DNA of 64,000 nt from Dictyobacter kobayashii (GTDB lineage: Bacteria > Chloroflexota > Ktedonobacteria > Ktedonobacterales > Ktedonobacteraceae): assembly GCF_003967555.1 (NCBI RefSeq), contig NZ_BIFS01000001.1, positions 4,278,001 through 4,342,000 on the forward strand, given 5' to 3'. A program made the translations under genes and the position numbers. The number at the start of each line of letters is the position of its first letter. Position 1 is the first letter of the stretch. The notes under the pieces are model-generated. The model was not told the origin of the DNA. It did not search any database and was given only the letters and a program-made list of their open reading frames with translations. This document shows positions 61,075 through 64,000 of this stretch, piece by piece.

Positions 61075-63975
61075 TTATTTCTTCTCCTGTTCACGTTTTC
61101 GTTTAGCTTCTACTAAGCGCGAGGTGGTGGATGGACCGGCTGCTACAGATGTTTTTTGCGCGGCTGATGGTTGTACAGGATCGATCTCCTTAGGAGCAGT
61201 CCTGGTCACGGTCTCGACCGGTGGTTGAGCTTTCCGTGGCGGTGTTACGCCGGGCTTGCTGGTACTGGCAACCCGCGCTGGTACGCCCTGATGGCGCTGC
61301 TTTTCGCGTTTCTCTCTGATTGAGCTCAGTGAGGCAACATCAGGCTTCTCTCCAGGTAATTTTCCATGCGGGGTAGCCAGTTGCTGATGGGCACTGCTTT
61401 TGAAGCGTGCCAGCAGCCAGTTATATCCTTCTATCACAAAATCGAAGTTGGCCAGGCGGCGCGCCGCGATATCTACTGGCAATAGCAGTGCCGCTAATAT
61501 CAAGAGCCAGAAAGAGATTGGAATTGAGGCTGAGGTTGGGATTAAGCTCTGGGTAAAGGCTGATTCTATATCATTAGGATTGAGAAGGATGCCGCCACCA
61601 GCCTGTGCCAGTAGCTGCAGGAAACGCATATCGGTGCCCTGGTTACGGTATTCAGGTGAATATGGCACAACCAGGCCCGTGGTCGCTGTAAGCCTGCTCT
61701 CTTTCTTGTTTGCGCCTTGCCAGGTTACCTGGAGCAGATAGCCGCCAACCTGTGAAGCAGGGAAACTTCCCTCCCAGCGTTCAGGGGCCGTTGGTTGCAG
61801 GTTTATATTTTGCTGTGATAGATCTGGCCCAATAATATGCACCTGCACCTGCTGTTGCCCTCCTTCAGCGGTTGTGCCAGAGGGCAGATCGACCGTCAAT
61901 TGCCCTATACCATTGTTAACTTTACCATTGATATTCATCGCTCCGTCATTGGCAGCAGGCAGGGTCCAGGTGACCACGTTTGCCCACCATTTGGGCGCAT
62001 CATCCCAGGTTAACCAGTTTTTAGTCCACAGGCCCAGCGCATCACTGGTCCAGGCTGCTACGCGCCCCAGACCATATTGCCAGACCGCCAGTACTGGATC
62101 ATCCAGGTGGCTTACCAGAACCACCTGAGCAGCCGGTTTCGGGGTGGTCGCTACATATCCATTGAGGGTCGGTAAGCCCGTTATTCCTGTCAGAATAGGA
62201 TGGTTGCCTACTACGGCTGGATTAAAGGTTTCATTAATCAAAGAGCGCCGTGCTGCTCGCTGTGTCTCTTTGAGCAAAATCTGAGGGATGATACTGGGAT
62301 TGTCAGCGCGATAGAAGCGACCTTTACCCCATTGTGCAACGTTTTGCATGGTTGCCAGGTCCTCAGAGCTCAATGCATTTGTCTCGACCGTTGAAACGGT
62401 GATATTCTCATTGGCGAGTTTGGTTACCTGTGGCGCATAGTTATCATAGGCGTCCCCATCGCCCAGCAGGATGATATGTTTAATCTTGGCGTCAGTATGG
62501 AGTAATTCCTGTTCCGCATTGGCGAAGTCAGGATTGTAGCTGGGAGGGTCCACTGGATTCATGTTGTCGATGGCTTTATCAATGGATTTCTTATCGGTAA
62601 CGTGCTGCATCTTAACACTCAGTGTGCCGTAGCCCGCTGAGATTCCTACCTGGTCGCGGGAGGTGAGGAGCCCCACCACGCCTTTGGCCGCCTCTTTGGA
62701 AATGTTGATCGGGACCTGGGCCTCCAGGCTTTCGACGATCAAGACTACCGCAATAGTGGGCGTTTCCTTATGTTGTGGGATATCCATGCTTACTGGCAGC
62801 GTTTGTTCCAGTGGCGTATCGGTGTATCCTCCAACGCCGTAGCTGTTCTGCCCACCACTGACTACCAATCCATGCCCGAGATCGCGTACAAATGACTGCA
62901 GGATCTGCATGCGCGTATTGCCCAGCGAGATAGCTGGTACATCGGCCAGAATAACACTACTATAGGGGACCAGCCCATCCAGGGTAGTTGGTATGTCGCC
63001 CGGCGTGCCAACCGTCACGTTGATATGGGTGGCCTGGAGGGCGGCCACAATATTACGGCCGCTGCCGGGCTGTCCTTCGATGACCAGAATTTTTGGTGGA
63101 CCCTGCACATTGACAAAGGCGGCCGCCTCATCGTTCTGCGTAATTGAATCTTTAGGTGCCTCTATTGTAATACGGAAGGTATGAAAGCCAACTGTGGGAG
63201 CCTGCATATCAAAGCTAAGATCTTGACTGCCTGCAGATAGGGCTACTTTCTGCTGTGAAATGATTGCTGAGTCCAGGTAGATGCGTACCGTGCCCTGTTG
63301 CGCGACCGTGCTATAGATGCGGGTGTGCAGGTTAAAGCGCTCGCCTGTATGTAGATTGCTTGGAGCCTCAAAGCTATCCACACGCACATCATCGCCATTG
63401 ACGTTTGGTAAGGCGACGATATCCAATCGAATGCCCTGTTGCTGTAAAAGCTGGGCCTCCTGCAAGGCATCTTCCAGGTTTTGCTGACCATCGGTAAGCA
63501 GAACGATATGGCGCTGGCTGTTGGAGGGCAGGATAGCTGAAGCGAGGCGTAAGCCAGCCGCTAAATCCGTATAATTGGTATCTGGCGTTGACTCAAAATG
63601 AGAGAAGTCTACTATCTGTGATTGTATTGACTGTTCTACTAGCGCATTGCGCCCAACGGCTACAATACCCACCTGATCATCGGCATGCTTATGCTTTACC
63701 GCCGAGCTAATCCATTGCTCGATAAAAGCGCGTTGTGGGCCCGTGCTGGCCGAGATGTCTCCCACAAAGATCGTAGCCTGGCGAGAGACTGGCATGGCCC
63801 AGGCGGTCCCTGCCAGCGCCAGAATAATAAAGCTAAAGAGTAGCAGGCGTGTAGCCAGGATCAGCCAGCGTTGTTGCCTGGGAAAAGGAAGCGACATGCG
63901 TTTCCAGGTCAGGTAGACCAGGATTCCGATTGGTATTAAGAGCAAGAGTAGCAGTGGCTGCTCAAATGTTAACAC
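61075..63975 (-). CDS. Large membrane protein with two VWA domains and a glutamine-amidotransferase-like domain
   Basis: 966 residues. Two helices at the N-terminus (LLLLLLIPIGILVYLTW and LLLFSFIILALAGTAWAM) as in BatA/Aer-type proteins. A first VWA domain at about 66-190 has an intact MIDAS start (FVGDISASTGPQ). A CARDB-like part is followed by a GATase1-like fold (about 300-385, ILVIEGQPGSGRNI, VVSGGQNSYGVGGYTD). A second VWA-like domain (about 405-560) has VVLIVESLEAQ in place of the MIDAS DxSxS. One more helix lies near 785 (ISFWLLILAALLLPVDIA), then a basic Pro/Lys tail. GTG start with AAGGGGAG upstream. Role unknown. Confidence 0.82.
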   Translation of the reverse strand: MLTFEQPLLLLLLIPIGILVYLTWKRMSLPFPRQQRWLILATRLLLFSFIILALAGTAWAMPVSRQATIFVGDISASTGPQRAFIEQWISSAVKHKHADDQVGIVAVGRNALVEQSIQSQIVDFSHFESTPDTNYTDLAAGLRLASAILPSNSQRHIVLLTDGQQNLEDALQEAQLLQQQGIRLDIVALPNVNGDDVRVDSFEAPSNLHTGERFNLHTRIYSTVAQQGTVRIYLDSAIISQQKVALSAGSQDLSFDMQAPTVGFHTFRITIEAPKDSITQNDEAAAFVNVQGPPKILVIEGQPGSGRNIVAALQATHINVTVGTPGDIPTTLDGLVPYSSVILADVPAISLGNTRMQILQSFVRDLGHGLVVSGGQNSYGVGGYTDTPLEQTLPVSMDIPQHKETPTIAVVLIVESLEAQVPINISKEAAKGVVGLLTSRDQVGISAGYGTLSVKMQHVTDKKSIDKAIDNMNPVDPPSYNPDFANAEQELLHTDAKIKHIILLGDGDAYDNYAPQVTKLANENITVSTVETNALSSEDLATMQNVAQWGKGRFYRADNPSIIPQILLKETQRAARRSLINETFNPAVVGNHPILTGITGLPTLNGYVATTPKPAAQVVLVSHLDDPVLAVWQYGLGRVAAWTSDALGLWTKNWLTWDDAPKWWANVVTWTLPAANDGAMNINGKVNNGIGQLTVDLPSGTTAEGGQQQVQVHIIGPDLSQQNINLQPTAPERWEGSFPASQVGGYLLQVTWQGANKKESRLTATTGLVVPYSPEYRNQGTDMRFLQLLAQAGGGILLNPNDIESAFTQSLIPTSASIPISFWLLILAALLLPVDIAARRLANFDFVIEGYNWLLARFKSSAHQQLATPHGKLPGEKPDVASLSSIREKREKQRHQGVPARVASTSKPGVTPPRKAQPPVETVTRTAPKEIDPVQPSAAQKTSVAAGPSTTSRLVEAKRKREQEKK

Positions 63976-64000
63976 GGCGCTCCCCTTTCGATGTTTTTTT

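Overview
The window looks like a bacterial chromosome segment of about 50-53% GC from the phylum Chloroflexota, most likely class Ktedonobacteria. This placement is inferred from gene content and protein style, not from a search. The pointers are a Gram-positive-like FhaA-FhaB-RodA cluster, zwf-opcA, a bacterial RIO1-type kinase, menaquinone biosynthesis (MenA-like), an EtfD-type membrane oxidoreductase, and many Shine-Dalgarno-led GTG/TTG starts. I see no tRNA, rRNA, CRISPR array, phage or insertion sequence.

Layout. 1-3.9 kb: the N-terminal part of clpC, a decayed copy of the S1 gene tail, and an S1-domain protein gene with a promoter and a long structured leader. 3.9-6.1 kb: a NUDIX hydrolase, a small membrane protein and a P1-type peptidase. 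6.2-14.6 kb: a complete pentose phosphate block on the minus strand (tkt, tal, then zwf-opcA-pgl-rpe). 14.7-17.5 kb: mutS. 17.7-20.3 kb: a LapA-like protein and two overlapping orphan coiled-coil genes. 20.5-31.6 kb: a long minus-strand cluster read as nusA-ylxR-infB-rbfA-nrnA-truB-ribF-fhaA-fhaB-rodA, linking translation, RNA processing, flavin synthesis and cell-wall elongation. 31.9-36.5 kb: DinB-like, acyl-CoA dehydrogenase, methyltransferase, P-loop kinase and CNNM/CorC. 36.9-40.9 kb: etfB-etfA-etfD. 41.5-48.8 kb: aldo/keto reductase, PH-like protein, GNAT, cydAB, PRC-barrel and menA. 49.2-57.9 kb: aldehyde dehydrogenase, a candidate non-coding RNA, RIO kinase, an amino-acid permease paired with a PLP decarboxylase, zinc-type alcohol dehydrogenase, U32-like protein and a short pyrophosphatase-like protein. 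58.1-64 kb: PTS enzyme I and HPr, class II aldolase and a large VWA membrane protein.

How the genes fit together. The pentose phosphate genes supply NADPH and pentoses. Acyl-CoA dehydrogenase, EtfAB and EtfD form a plausible path from fatty acids to menaquinone, with cytochrome bd as a terminal oxidase and MenA making the quinone. The nusA and infB transcripts each start from a near-consensus promoter and carry hairpins in the leader; the S1 gene has the same arrangement.

Two points need attention. First, ten conserved genes have a broken reading frame at eleven sites. Eight sites are repaired by adding one base to a homopolymer run, two by removing one base, and one is a local tandem duplication in ptsI. 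This pattern fits sequencing error better than gene decay. Second, three intergenic copies of an apparently undescribed palindromic repeat (a GGCGCC-TGC-GGCGCC head, GGTTGGG, then a long palindrome) occur here, two of them flanking the aldehyde dehydrogenase gene in opposite orientation.
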